DNA from: Rhizodiscina lignyota
Taxonomy: Eukaryota; Ascomycota; Dothideomycetes; Aulographales; Rhizodiscinaceae
NCBI GenBank assembly: GCA_010015805.1
Contig: ML978126.1
Location: 1,240,001 to 1,304,000 of the forward strand
Reading direction: 5' to 3'
DNA: 64,000 nt
Part shown: in pieces, positions 55,397 through 64,000 of the stretch
Layout of the letters: each line of letters starts with the position of its first letter
Position numbering within the stretch: the stretch's first letter is position 1
Made by a program: the position numbers and the translations under genes
The notes under the pieces: generated by a model
Told to the model about the DNA's origin: nothing
What the model saw: only the letters and a program-made list of their open reading frames with translations
The model's database searches: none

Positions 55397-56053
55397 TCAC
55401 GATTCGACTGGACGGCCATCTTGACCTGATTGAAAGCGAAAGCCCGGCCTCTGGTAATACTGGTCCGCCTTTGGAGCCATAACCCTCACCATTTGAATCT
55501 CCGTCTCTTTGTCCTCATCCTCCTTCGATGTTGGCGGAATGTACGGCCTGATGTATTTCTCCACATAGTCTGGTGGAAGACCAAATCCCTTCGACTCTCT
55601 CACAGCTTTGTTGATCCATACAACATAGTCTGGCATGATCACTCCTTCATCAGGCCTCTTCACGTCGACATAAACGAGAGCCTTGACCTTCTGTCCCGTC
55701 TCGCTTCCATCTGCAGCAATGCGCATGACTTCGTGCCACCGTTTCTCATAGAGCCATGGTACACCTTCGCTCTCGTCAAGTCCGGCTTCATCACGAGGTG
55801 AAAGGAAGAATAGAGAGCCGTACACGATGTCGTCTGCTGAGGGAACGATGTTGGCGTATTGGGTGCTGTTGATGTTCCATTTCCAGCCATCTAAACGTGC
55901 CAGGCCACAAAAGAGACTGTCTGGACACCGTCCTTTCATAGCAGAAGGCGATAAGTTCGATGCATAGCCAAAGTATAACGCGCTGAAGCGGCGGGATGAG
56001 TCGACATTGTCGTTCCGGGATCTTGCCGGGCCTTGCATTGAAGGAGGATACAT
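55397..56053 (-). CDS. Gamma-glutamylcyclotransferase-like (AIG2/GGCT fold) protein
   Basis: Single exon, 218 residues. The signature SALYFGYASNLSPSAM (about residues 23-38) corresponds to the YFxYGSNL substrate-binding loop of the GGCT/AIG2 fold. GLARLDGWKWNIN and the NIVPSADDIVYGSLFFLS segment follow as in the family. The acidic motif DEAGLDESEGVPWLYEKRWHEV probably supplies the catalytic Glu. The C-terminal ~60 residues are a family-variable extension. GGCT enzymes cyclise gamma-glutamyl amines to 5-oxoproline; 5-oxoprolinase (OXP1 in this window, 25 kb away) would use that product, although physical linkage at that distance may be chance. Activity is not proven by sequence. Confidence 0.82.
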   Translation of the reverse strand: MYPPSMQGPARSRNDNVDSSRRFSALYFGYASNLSPSAMKGRCPDSLFCGLARLDGWKWNINSTQYANIVPSADDIVYGSLFFLSPRDEAGLDESEGVPWLYEKRWHEVMRIAADGSETGQKVKALVYVDVKRPDEGVIMPDYVVWINKAVRESKGFGLPPDYVEKYIRPYIPPTSKEDEDKETEIQMVRVMAPKADQYYQRPGFRFQSGQDGRPVES

Positions 56054-56525
56054 CTTGTAGAAGTTTACAAAATAGAACTGCCACAGGACGTTGAATGTAG
56101 GAAAGATAGGAAATATGAGAGGTACATCTAATATTCATTCAGCCCTTCTCTGTCGTAAGGAAACATTGTCAAGATCTTACGATCATTTCTAAAGACCCCG
56201 CTCGACCGCTTCCGATCGCCCATACGGAGTAATGCTGGTCAGATCCCAAGCTGTCCAGCTCGTCTATGGGTGGGCGGAATCCAGCAGATGCCCCTGTTTT
56301 CTGGTACCCTTAAGGCAGCTCAGGAGAGATACGCCGTAACGCCGGTTCAGCCGCAATTTTTGGAAGAAGGTATTTTGAGACTGGAAAGTCATGTCCAGGG
56401 TCAATACCGAATTGCGGAAGCCTCGGGGGCTTTAACCGGATCGGGTCAGCCCTCTGAGAATTTGGTGTTCGAACCGTATCTGTTGCAAATTGATTTGTGA
56501 AGATATAGTATCTATTGGCCAGAAG
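56054..56525. other. Intergenic
   Basis: About 470 nt; a CATACGGAGTAATG word near 56220. No gene seen. Confidence 0.45.
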
Positions 56526-57519
56526 TTACACTTCCTGATGCTCCCTCAAAAATTCCACCAAGGAAGTTCTCTTCAACCAAGGATACAGTTTGAGGTCAAG
56601 CCGCTCCATATAGACGGTCCCATCAAGCTGAATCAGCTGGAAATAGTAGCCTCCCCATTCGAAAAACCTTCCAAGTCCCATCTCTCTCTTCGCTTTCTCC
56701 GCAGTAGCTCGTAGTTGCTCTATGCTCCCTTTGAAGTCCAAGTTTACTTGTACTCCCCGTTCCTGCGCGTAGATGTTCGCAATCTCCCTTGAACTATACT
56801 CACCGCTGCAAAACCTATAATATCCAGCTTTCTTGCTCAAATCGACCAGGAGCTCGGCGGTGAACTCGGCGCAGTCCTCTTCGGTAGTCAACTGCCACTT
56901 CTCGTCTCCTGTTCCCCAAACCTCTGCTCGTTTCACTGGGCCATTAGGATCCCATACGCCGTGGCTGTCTGGACCAAACCCGCCATGTCCGGGCTTTGAG
57001 AAGAACACTTCATGAAAGATCCCAACAAATATGTAGATCGGCTCGATTGTTGTTGACATGGCAATCTGGCGCTGGAGAGCTAGGAATAGATCGTAATATG
57101 GCACATCTCCCCAATGAAGAACTGACCAATCAGCATTCCATGTGGAAGGGATGAAGCGCTGTACACAAAGTCAATTGATTGATTGGAGTGCTGCAGAACT
57201 TCTGAGAGTGTGTTTGAGCACTCACGGTGACCCCTTCTTCTTCCATGATTCGAACGAGGAGCACCTGAGCGTCAAGAGCAAGCACAGGGACGGGGCTGTA
57301 GGCACAAACCACCGCGTCCACTCCTCGGAGAGACTTCCGAATAGCATCGACATCGTACCAGGAGCTCAATTCGTAAAAGCCTTCAAGGCTTTGCAGGTCC
57401 TTCTCCGAGAGTTTATCTTTAGACCTGGAGAGGCCTCGAACTGCATGGCCGCGTTGAGTGAGGGCCGAGAGGAGCTTCACTCCGATATTACCCGTAATAC
57501 CAGCGATAAGAATGAGCAT
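56526..57519 (-). CDS. NmrA-like / isoflavone-reductase-like NAD(P)-binding protein
   Basis: Two exons, 57519-57226 and 57158-56526 (67-nt intron, GTGAGT..TGTACAG, phase 0), give 308 residues. The Rossmann start is MLILIAGITGNIGVKLL with G7-x2-G10-x2-G13. GHAVRGLSRSKDKL supplies the basic residues that select NADP(H). The post-intron motif RFIPSTWNADW is the conserved FIPS-type block of NmrA/PCBER-like proteins. No catalytic Tyr-x3-Lys of classical SDRs is obvious. Proteins of this family are redox sensors or reductases of aromatic compounds. The gene is divergent from the nitroreductase, with ~570 nt between starts. Confidence 0.88.
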
Positions 57520-58086
57520 TTTCTGGGGAAATCGTACTAAATGTCAATAGCATGCAGCTGAGCGGACACTCCACACCGCTTTTAAAGCAGAAGATGTGGG
57601 GAGTTAACCATGGAGTCCCCACCATTTCCCCCCAGCCGGCCCATCTATTCAAAGGAGAACGCTGTATTTTCGGGCGGTTTCAGAAGCTATAGAATTCGTC
57701 TCCTGGAGTCGGATCTGGCCATTGAAGACCGCGTTGTGACCATAAAAGGGCCGCCGGAAGAATTTGCCGTAGTAGTCTACCGAACAAAGTGCACCATGTT
57801 CTGGCTGCTCGAGCGCGGCTCGATCTACCCTCGAGGTTCACAAGAAGTTAGCCGCAGCTTTCAACGCTCAATGGCTATGAGGTAAACCTCTATAACCAAC
57901 AAGGTGAGCAAGTTTTTCAACAGTCTGTTACTATTAAATAGACTCCAAAGATCTTGTAACTGAGCTTTCAGATATACTCTCGCTCACCTCGAAGTGCAAT
58001 ACCTGCTCGCTCTTAGGTGTTACAGCTTGCCCGGCCGCCACTCATTTTTTCATCCTTAAGGCACTCTCGTTTCGTTGCCTGCAGTG
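57520..58086. other. Divergent promoter region with repeat and a short ORF
   Basis: About 570 nt between NmrA-like and nitroreductase genes. An ATG-started ORF on the plus strand at 57610-57885 (91 codons) has no recognisable domain and is only a weak candidate for a small protein. The right part contains a repeat fragment listed separately. Confidence 0.35.
57908..58045 (-). repeat. Dispersed short repeat, fragment
   Basis: Matches 38340-38475 in the same orientation: AGTKTTTCAAC, TCGCTCACCTCGAAG, CTGCTCGC, TTAGGYGTTACAG. It ends about 40 nt before the nitroreductase ATG and so probably lies in its promoter or 5' leader. Confidence 0.6.
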
Positions 58087-58979
58087 ATGGACTTCCAACA
58101 GGCCCGAGCATGCCCTCCTCGAGACTTTTTAACGGAGATTCGGGCCTGGAGAACCAATCGCGAACTCGGATTCGATGAGTCGTTTGACGAAACCCTCTTG
58201 ATGCCGATCCTCCGCACAACCCTGCTGCACGTGCCTTCCTTCTTCAACTCTCAGACCACACGCATTGTGGTGTTGCTCAGACTCGATAACAAGAGGCTCT
58301 GGGATCTTATCTCGAATTGCCTTGAAAGGACACGAGATCGAACGCTGGTTCCAAGCGAAACGTACGAAGGGCTTCGGAGGTTGGGTAATGCGAACGGTTC
58401 TGTGAGTTGCTCTTTGAATTCCCATTTCCCTAAGCACAGCCAGCAGGGTCTAATCGCATTCTGATCCATTTAATTGCCCAGGTTCTGTTCTACGAGGACA
58501 CAGCAGCGATCGGTGCGCTACTACAAAGCCCCAATAGTGCGAGGTACGTTGGGAAATTCCAGAGCTTGATCCAACAAACAAGCGCACAGCAGCAGTTTGT
58601 TGGTAGGTGAAACTATTCCCATCTCTCATCCTGAGTTCGATCAGAAGAAGCAGAACCCCAGATCCACGGTTGACTAATTGATACAGTTCAGACGGCGTTG
58701 TGCGTTGAAGGCCTTGGCGGAACCTTGCACTACTTCAACGGTGGTCTTATCGACGAAGCAATAAAGCAGGAGTGGGCCATAGAACCTGGCTGGAGGTTGG
58801 TAGCGCAGATAGTTTTCGGCAAAGTCCTGGAGCCGGTGGGAGTGAAGTTTCATTCGCCGCTTGATGGAAGACTAATTGTGAAAGGCGGTGATCTGTTGAG
58901 AAATCAAGACGATGGAGGACAGGACTCAAAGGCATGGGACTGGTTACAGAACGAAGTGAATCATGTTCTGACTGCTTGA
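58087..58979 (+). CDS. Nitroreductase family protein (fungal Frm2/Hbn1-like)
   Basis: Three exons, 58087-58401, 58482-58602 and 58687-58979 (introns of 80 and 84 nt), give 242 residues. The conserved order of the fungal nitroreductases is kept: FLTEIRAWRT, HVPSFFNSQTTRIVVLL (the FMN-binding S-F-N-S-Q block), LWDLISNCLE, VLFYEDTAAIGALLQ, QFVVQTALCVEGLGGTLHYFN and GWRLVAQIVFGK. The usual RRTYY near the N-terminus is here WRTNRELGF, a change at the flavin-phosphate contact. The C-terminus carries ~30 extra residues. These FMN enzymes reduce nitro groups and quinones and are induced by oxidants; substrate unknown. It lies next to an NmrA-like gene and a Zn2Cys6 gene. Confidence 0.85.
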
Positions 58980-59807
58980 GTTCGGTTTGATCCACATCCC
59001 TGCGGTATAGTGTTTTCGATGGTATAGAGGGAGTTTACCCAATGCTCCTTGAACGCGTACTTGATGATCATCCATAGAGTGGACCTTCATTAAGTTCTGG
59101 AATACGGTGTAAGCGCAGTAGAAGAGAATGAAAGGCGTGACGGCGCAGATCTCTATCTGGTGTGCGACCGGTTGAAGAGGCTGAATATGCAACGAAGAGT
59201 GATTCCGGATACAGTGTGAGCACTGTGGAAGAAGCTAAGCCACGCAACTTAGAAAAACTGCGTCTCTACTCTAAGCCCACGCCCGGGCGAGGAAAGCCAT
59301 TACATGGCACAACGTTCGAGGCAGGCGGAAGACGGTCGACATCACAACTTGGGCGCAATTGCTTGCCCTGACAATAAAAAATGCTTCTGAGCTGACTCAT
59401 ATTCGCGTCGAGACTCGAAGCAGTTGAAAGATTGTATTCAAGAAGGCAAAGTTTGAGGTGGGCCTGGTGGCCAGGAGTGAGGCGATTCAGGCGGCCCATT
59501 TTCGGCTCATTAACATGACTCGCGCAAAATTGAGCCGAACTCTTCTCAGCCATGGGGATCAGTTGCTGCTTTCTCGCCTTGATAGACCTGAGAAGGTCGC
59601 TCTTACAAAAGGGAGTATTCTAAGACCGAGTGCACTGCGGCGGATCTGCTCGGAGCTCTAAGTTTTATCCGGAACACCGAATGCCATACTAGCAGCAAGT
59701 TCTAGTTGTGCCGCGCTTCGTATGAAGCACATCTTCCCACGCAGCTTCGTCGAAGCTGCATTATGGGGTCTCCGCTCTCTTCCCCGCATTGTGGAGGTTG
59801 AATACCA
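58980..59807. other. Intergenic
   Basis: About 830 nt between nitroreductase and the second Zn2Cys6 gene. Short ORFs have no domains; nothing else seen. Confidence 0.45.
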
Positions 59808-62174
59808 ATGGAATCGATCATGGATATGAAAAAAGCTCAAATTTCTCAAAATCGCTCGGGTGTGTCTCCACACGATTTCTCAGGATCCACGAACACGCAT
59901 ACCGACGAGGACTCAGTAACGCGAGGAATCATCATGCTTCGATCCGGAGTGTCTCTCATGGCATGCTATCATTGCAAGAGAAGGAAAATCAAGTGCGATA
60001 AAACTGGACCGCCTTGTGGCACATGCCTTCGCAATGATCAAGATTGTCGATATCCATCGTCGCCATTGAAGCCAGGCCCCAAGCTAGGCAGCCATCGAAT
60101 ACCCAAGACAGACTATGAGAAACGACATCGTCGAGAAAAAGAACATGGCGCCCGGTATGAAAGGGCCCTCTCTGATAAGCCCAGATTTGCTCCACCTGGC
60201 GCGAAGACGAACACGGAACGCAATGAGAGATTGATCCATGTATCTTCTTGGATAATACACAACTTCCACGAGCATCAATGCTACGAAGGAGATCCTCTTA
60301 GTGGCCAGTGGCATCGTTTAGAGTCGACTCCCGATATCTCGATTCATCCAGATAGCCTTAAGGCTAACAATGTTGCGTACATCTGTCATTATCTTCGGAT
60401 AACGAAGAGTTCAGCATGTGAGCTGTAAGTAATGGGGCCTCGATATATCTACAGTGCCAATCCATAAATGACTAAATAATATAGGATCGAACTGTATTTC
60501 AACAACGTGACGAATGTCTCGCTCTTTCATCGACCAACGTTCGACTGTCTCATCTACTCTGGCCTCGCTCCCGATCAAGCCTGCTGCCTGGTCGCCGCTA
60601 TGTTCTCGCATTCTGCAAGATTCTCAGACGAGCATTCGGATACTACAAGACGTTTCTACGACATAGCCTGCGAATCAATAGACAGGCAGCTGCGGAAATG
60701 TGGAAACAAATGCCCACCATTATCCTTGCTCCAAGCGATGATTCTCACAACGTTCTACGAGCTCATAATCAAGGCTGGAGGCATAGCCTGGAGGTCTCTA
60801 GGCGCTTGCATTCGCATTGCCCATGAGATGAGCCTCCATCTCGTAGACGCGAAACAGGAGACAGAAGATGAGTCTTCTGCAACATGGTGCCTTAAAGAGG
60901 AACGTCGGAGAGCATGGTGGGCTGTATGGGAGCTGGAAGTATTCGCAAGCACCATCCGTAGGGCACCATCATCTCTGAACATAAGCGATAATGTTACACT
61001 ACTCCCGATCGATGACGAGTCCTGGTTCAATTCGCGACAACGTCAGTCTTCGTATCTGCTCGAGGACCCCACGAAGAGATGGAAAGCTTTGCAAAGTTCC
61101 GGCAATCCGAGTTCCAAGGCCTGGTATCTCTTGATCAACTCGTTGCTAAACGACGCTCATAATATTAATAATCCGATAGTACCGAAGAGCATGCGTGAAA
61201 GCAGAGCGCAAAAAATGGGAGACGACGAAGAGCTCGATAATGAAGCCAAGCTCAGCACTCTTGAGAACTGCGTTGTTTGCTTTGTCATGGCATTGCCGGG
61301 CCATCTCCGTTTGCGCAGTACTGGTCTGCACCGCGACAGTGATACAACCTATCCTGATTCCAAAGAAGGCTCGAGGAGAATCATCGAAATCATGATTCAG
61401 CTAGCCAGATTCATGATATTCCACCATGGCTGCTGGGACAATCAAACACCCGAGAACACCCCCGTGTGGGCGAAATTCACCTCAGCTGCAGATGCAATCG
61501 TGGGAACCATTAGAGAAGCGTCTCACACCCATATTCAGGCCGTAAATCCGCTTGTAATAAGCACATACTGGATGGTTGCGGCAACGCAGCTGGTCCAAAA
61601 GCAGTTTGCGAGTACGCCGCAAAAGAAGCAACTTGCGCAATCCAATTACGATCTTGTTCGTCTTACCATTGAACAGTGTTGCCAGTTTTGGAAGTCGGAT
61701 GCTATTCTCATATCGAATCTGGATCGACTTGAGCGTAAGCTTGAGGACCACTCCAAGATCATCGCTAGTAAATCGACCAAAGAGGGTGGCGGGGATGATC
61801 GAAAGCTTGCTCGTCTTGATATCGCCAACAAATTACCTGCCGGAAACGCTGTTTTATCTAATTCGCACCTCGTTAGAAGGAGGCTAGGGCATGATTCGAC
61901 AGAAGGCCAGCCAGAACAAGCAGGTGCCTGTGAATCGTCTAGGCCTCGAGATGACTCTCTCTTGGATTCGTTCGATGCTTTCCTCCAGATGGACACAGCC
62001 TTCACTGACGGCGGGTCCTCATTGATGGGCAACCCCAGCGTGTCAGATTTCGACGGTGCTCTGCTGAATCATGAATTTCCCATATCCATGACAGATATCT
62101 TCTCTGGTGCTTGGCAGGACTTTCAAGCAGATGTGGGAGGTTTCCCGGTAGGGGGAGACTTCTTACCAATATGA
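59808..62174 (+). CDS. Zn2Cys6 fungal-specific transcription factor
   Basis: Exon 1 59808-60424, 60-nt intron (GTAAGT..ATATAG), exon 2 60485-62174; 768 residues. The zinc cluster is at residues 53-80 (Cys53, 56, 63, 70, 73, 80; ACYHCKRRKIKCDKTGPPC). It is unusual in lying ~50 residues from the N-terminus, so a downstream ATG (MLRSGVSLMACYHC) could be the real start. A basic KTDYEKRHRREKEH follows. The middle homology region begins LIELYFNNVTNVSLFHRPTF. It includes CIRIAHEMSLHLVD and EERRRAWWAVWELEVF, all normal for the family. The C-terminal tail is acidic and Ser-rich, typical of an activation region. It lies downstream of the nitroreductase on the same strand; a regulatory link is possible but unproven. 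Confidence 0.92.
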
Positions 62175-62835
62175 AGCGTCACCTCCCTCGAGATCCACCT
62201 TGCCCAGTCCAGCTAGGGACCCACGCGGGTGACAAAATAGTTAAGCGCGATCAATTGAACGGTCGCAGCAAGGGCAAGTTTTGTTCTTCAGCGCAGGCGA
62301 GAGGATCTCTGAAAGCTCGATTTAATATATACTAGATAGTATGTATCTAGAGCACCCAGCTTTAGTGTGTATACTCTATATTAACGGAGGAGTATATACA
62401 TCTTCGCGTTGAGATATATTACAGCTACGACTCAACTTTTTTGTCACCCACTTGGGGCCCAATCAACATGTTCTTCAACTCGCGAAGTGTCAGTTTGGTA
62501 GAGGTCCGTGATACGGGTACTTCTATGCTAAGGCTGAACGAATGCCAGCCGTGTCAGCAAGGGGGATACTCCGTACATGGTGCGTTCTGGTAGCATAATT
62601 GCTGCCGCAAATCACTATTTTCTCACATTCTTTGACACTGAGTTCCTGACGACAACGATTTCCCTCCCCAGGATGCGGTCTTCGACATGCCTTCCCACAA
62701 TCAGCGCGTGCGTATCATTGGCTTCGAAGTTTACGTAGGAGCCATGAATCCTGTCATAACACAATAGTAGGTACAAAGTCCGGCCTTGCCCGGAGACTAT
62801 ATCATCTCAAACTAAATGTCTCAGCACGCATCTGT
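62175..62835. other. Intergenic with repeat copy
   Basis: About 660 nt. Left half is a dispersed repeat copy (listed separately). The right half has a GGATACTCCGTACATGG word near 62563 and is the 3' side of the glutamate kinase gene. Confidence 0.5.
62231..62470 (+). repeat. Dispersed short repeat, copy
   Basis: Starts with GACAAAATAGTTAAGC, continues TTTTGTTCTTC, CTCTGAAAGCTCGATTTAATATATACTAGATA and ends CTACGACTCAACTTTTTTGTCACCCACTTG; same order as at 51721-52130. Begins about 55 nt after the Zn2Cys6 stop codon. Confidence 0.75.
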
Positions 62836-64000
62836 CTATGTCTCTGCACCTAGCCCAAAACTTGGCGTAGTTGGCCGGCTCCTCTCTACTTTCATCAGCG
62901 CAATATTCTCTCTCAGCGCCACGTACTCGCTATCTGCATAGCCTAGTACGCCACTAATCTCAGTGCTGCGCAGCCCTCGTATCCTCTTGATCTCAGCTGC
63001 GGAATAGTTTACAATCGCCCTTGCGACTTCCATCGGCGCTGGCGAGTGTCGCTCATATGCGAACCTTGGAGGCGAATCCGCGCCACTGCCACTCACGTAG
63101 GCAGTACCAATACCACTATTGGTTCGCGAATGTGTTCCTGGTCTCGGCGATGTCGTCCCATCGACTGTAGGACCCAGTGATGAAGAGCCGGGGAGACGCT
63201 TAACGGCGTAGACCCGGACGGCTTCTTGCTGCGCGAAGTTTCCTTCTACGCCGACGATACCAACAGGAAGCAGACCTGCTTTACGCTCCAAGGCGTTTGA
63301 AGCGCCTTCGTCAATGAAGATGCTGCCGTGCGGAGAGAGGCCGTTTAAGATCCAGAAGTTACGATCGCGGATCGGGTGAAGATCTGGGAGGAAGCGTGTG
63401 TGTAGCGGGGCGGAGATGTGGAGAGCCTCGTTTATTAGCGTAGGTGTTGAAGTACCAGATGATTTTACGGCAAGGATTTGTGAGGAGCTGAGAGATGCGG
63501 TCGAGTCCGCCAGAGGCTGAACGTCCCCGTTCCCGGGCTCGAAGGTAGTGGATTGACACGTGTCGGCGTTTAAGCGACTCTGACATTTCAATGTCTCTGC
63601 ATAGTTGATGATTTTCGCAACGTTTCCTGGCTCCGAAGATCGAGTAATGACCGTGGTGACTCCTGCTGCAGTTGCTAGTCTTGCTGCAACAATCTTCGTA
63701 CCCATTCCACCTGTGCCAAGTGCTGAACCAGCGCTCGATACATCGGCTTCTAAGTCAGCTATGTCCTCAACCACCTCAATAGGCTTTGCGTCCGGGTATT
63801 TGCGAGGATTCTTGTCGTACAAGCAGTCTACGTCCGTCATGAGGAACAGGTAGTCCGCCTGGACCATTCCAGCAGTAATGGCCGACAATGTGTCGTTATC
63901 TCCAAACTTGATTTCAGCGACGGAAAGAGTGTCGTTTTCATTCACGATCGGAATGACGCGCATATTGAACAGTTCATGCAGCGTATTCTGCGCATTCAAA
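62836..64000 (-). CDS. PRO1: Glutamate 5-kinase with C-terminal PUA domain (5' part beyond window)
   Basis: The frame is open through the right edge, so the N-terminal part of the amino-acid-kinase domain is missing. 387 residues are visible. Kinase motifs: IPIVNENDTLS, IKFGDNDTLSA (substrate/ATP binding Asn-Asp), LTDVDCLYDKNPR-like segment (MTDVDCLYDKNPR) and TGGMGTKIVAA (Gly-rich, Lys). A ~60-residue Ser/Thr-rich stretch precedes the C-terminal PUA domain (about residues 205-360). The PUA domain contains HGSIFIDEGASNAL and LLPVGIVGVEG, and is itself interrupted by a Ser/Thr/Gly/Pro-rich insert (TTSPRPGTHSRTNSGIG). The enzyme makes gamma-glutamyl phosphate, the first step of proline synthesis, in the cytosol. 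The symbol follows the yeast gene. Confidence 0.93.
   Translation of the reverse strand, partial: LNAQNTLHELFNMRVIPIVNENDTLSVAEIKFGDNDTLSAITAGMVQADYLFLMTDVDCLYDKNPRKYPDAKPIEVVEDIADLEADVSSAGSALGTGGMGTKIVAARLATAAGVTTVITRSSEPGNVAKIINYAETLKCQSRLNADTCQSTTFEPGNGDVQPLADSTASLSSSQILAVKSSGTSTPTLINEALHISAPLHTRFLPDLHPIRDRNFWILNGLSPHGSIFIDEGASNALERKAGLLPVGIVGVEGNFAQQEAVRVYAVKRLPGSSSLGPTVDGTTSPRPGTHSRTNSGIGTAYVSGSGADSPPRFAYERHSPAPMEVARAIVNYSAAEIKRIRGLRSTEISGVLGYADSEYVALRENIALMKVERSRPTTPSFGLGAET

Noticed and set aside
57610-57885. 91-codon ATG-started plus-strand ORF
   Set aside because: Sits in a divergent promoter region with no recognisable domain; kept only as a remark in the intergenic entry.
1-64000. 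CRISPR arrays, bacterial operon signals, rRNA genes, LTR or coding transposons
   Set aside because: None seen; repeats found are short, non-coding and dispersed, and gene structure is eukaryotic throughout.

Overview
The window looks like nuclear DNA of a filamentous ascomycete (Pezizomycotina; Dothideomycetes or a relative is a guess). Genes are fungal families on both strands. They are broken by short introns (about 48-78 nt, a few longer) with GT..AG ends and CTAAC/CTGAC-type branch points. Zn2Cys6 and C2H2 regulators, BTB proteins and an OXP1-type 5-oxoprolinase are present. I rebuilt 22 protein-coding models, two of them cut by the window edges, plus one tRNA gene. Gene models come from reading splice sites by eye; every spliced model I give sums to a whole number of codons. 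LAYOUT: 1-2757 is a C2H2 transcription factor (left end cut), followed by about 4 kb without a supported gene. 6941-16861 holds a glutathione-transferase-like gene, a conserved fungal protein, a head-to-head pair of paralogous BTB genes, a protein of unknown family, a rhodanese/Cdc25-like CX5R phosphatase and a b561-type membrane protein. 19070-36076 is the most coherent block. It holds an arylmalonate-decarboxylase/maleate-isomerase-like enzyme, an amidohydrolase-2 (decarboxylase-type) enzyme, an FAD aromatic hydroxylase, an MFS transporter, a 5-oxoprolinase, a Zn2Cys6 regulator and a secreted carboxylesterase. The arrangement (alternating strands, transporter plus regulator plus hydroxylase plus decarboxylase plus ATP-dependent lactam opener) suggests an uncharacterised catabolic cluster for an aromatic or N-heterocyclic acid; that is inference. 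36077-40623 is gene-poor and repeat-bearing. It contains a tRNA-Glu(CUC) gene at 37315-37501 that folds perfectly only after removing three insertions: a usual 14-nt anticodon-loop intron and two about 50-nt insertions that look exactly like spliceosomal introns. This is the most unusual thing in the window. 40624-44224 is a second large C2H2 factor with a very long GC-rich upstream region. 48233-62174 carries a peroxisomal 4-coumarate-CoA-ligase-like enzyme with a GC-AG intron, a protein kinase with a degenerate catalytic core, a gamma-glutamylcyclotransferase-like protein, an NmrA-like protein, a nitroreductase and a second Zn2Cys6 factor. Copies of one short dispersed repeat are scattered among them. 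62836-64000 is glutamate 5-kinase (start beyond the right edge).
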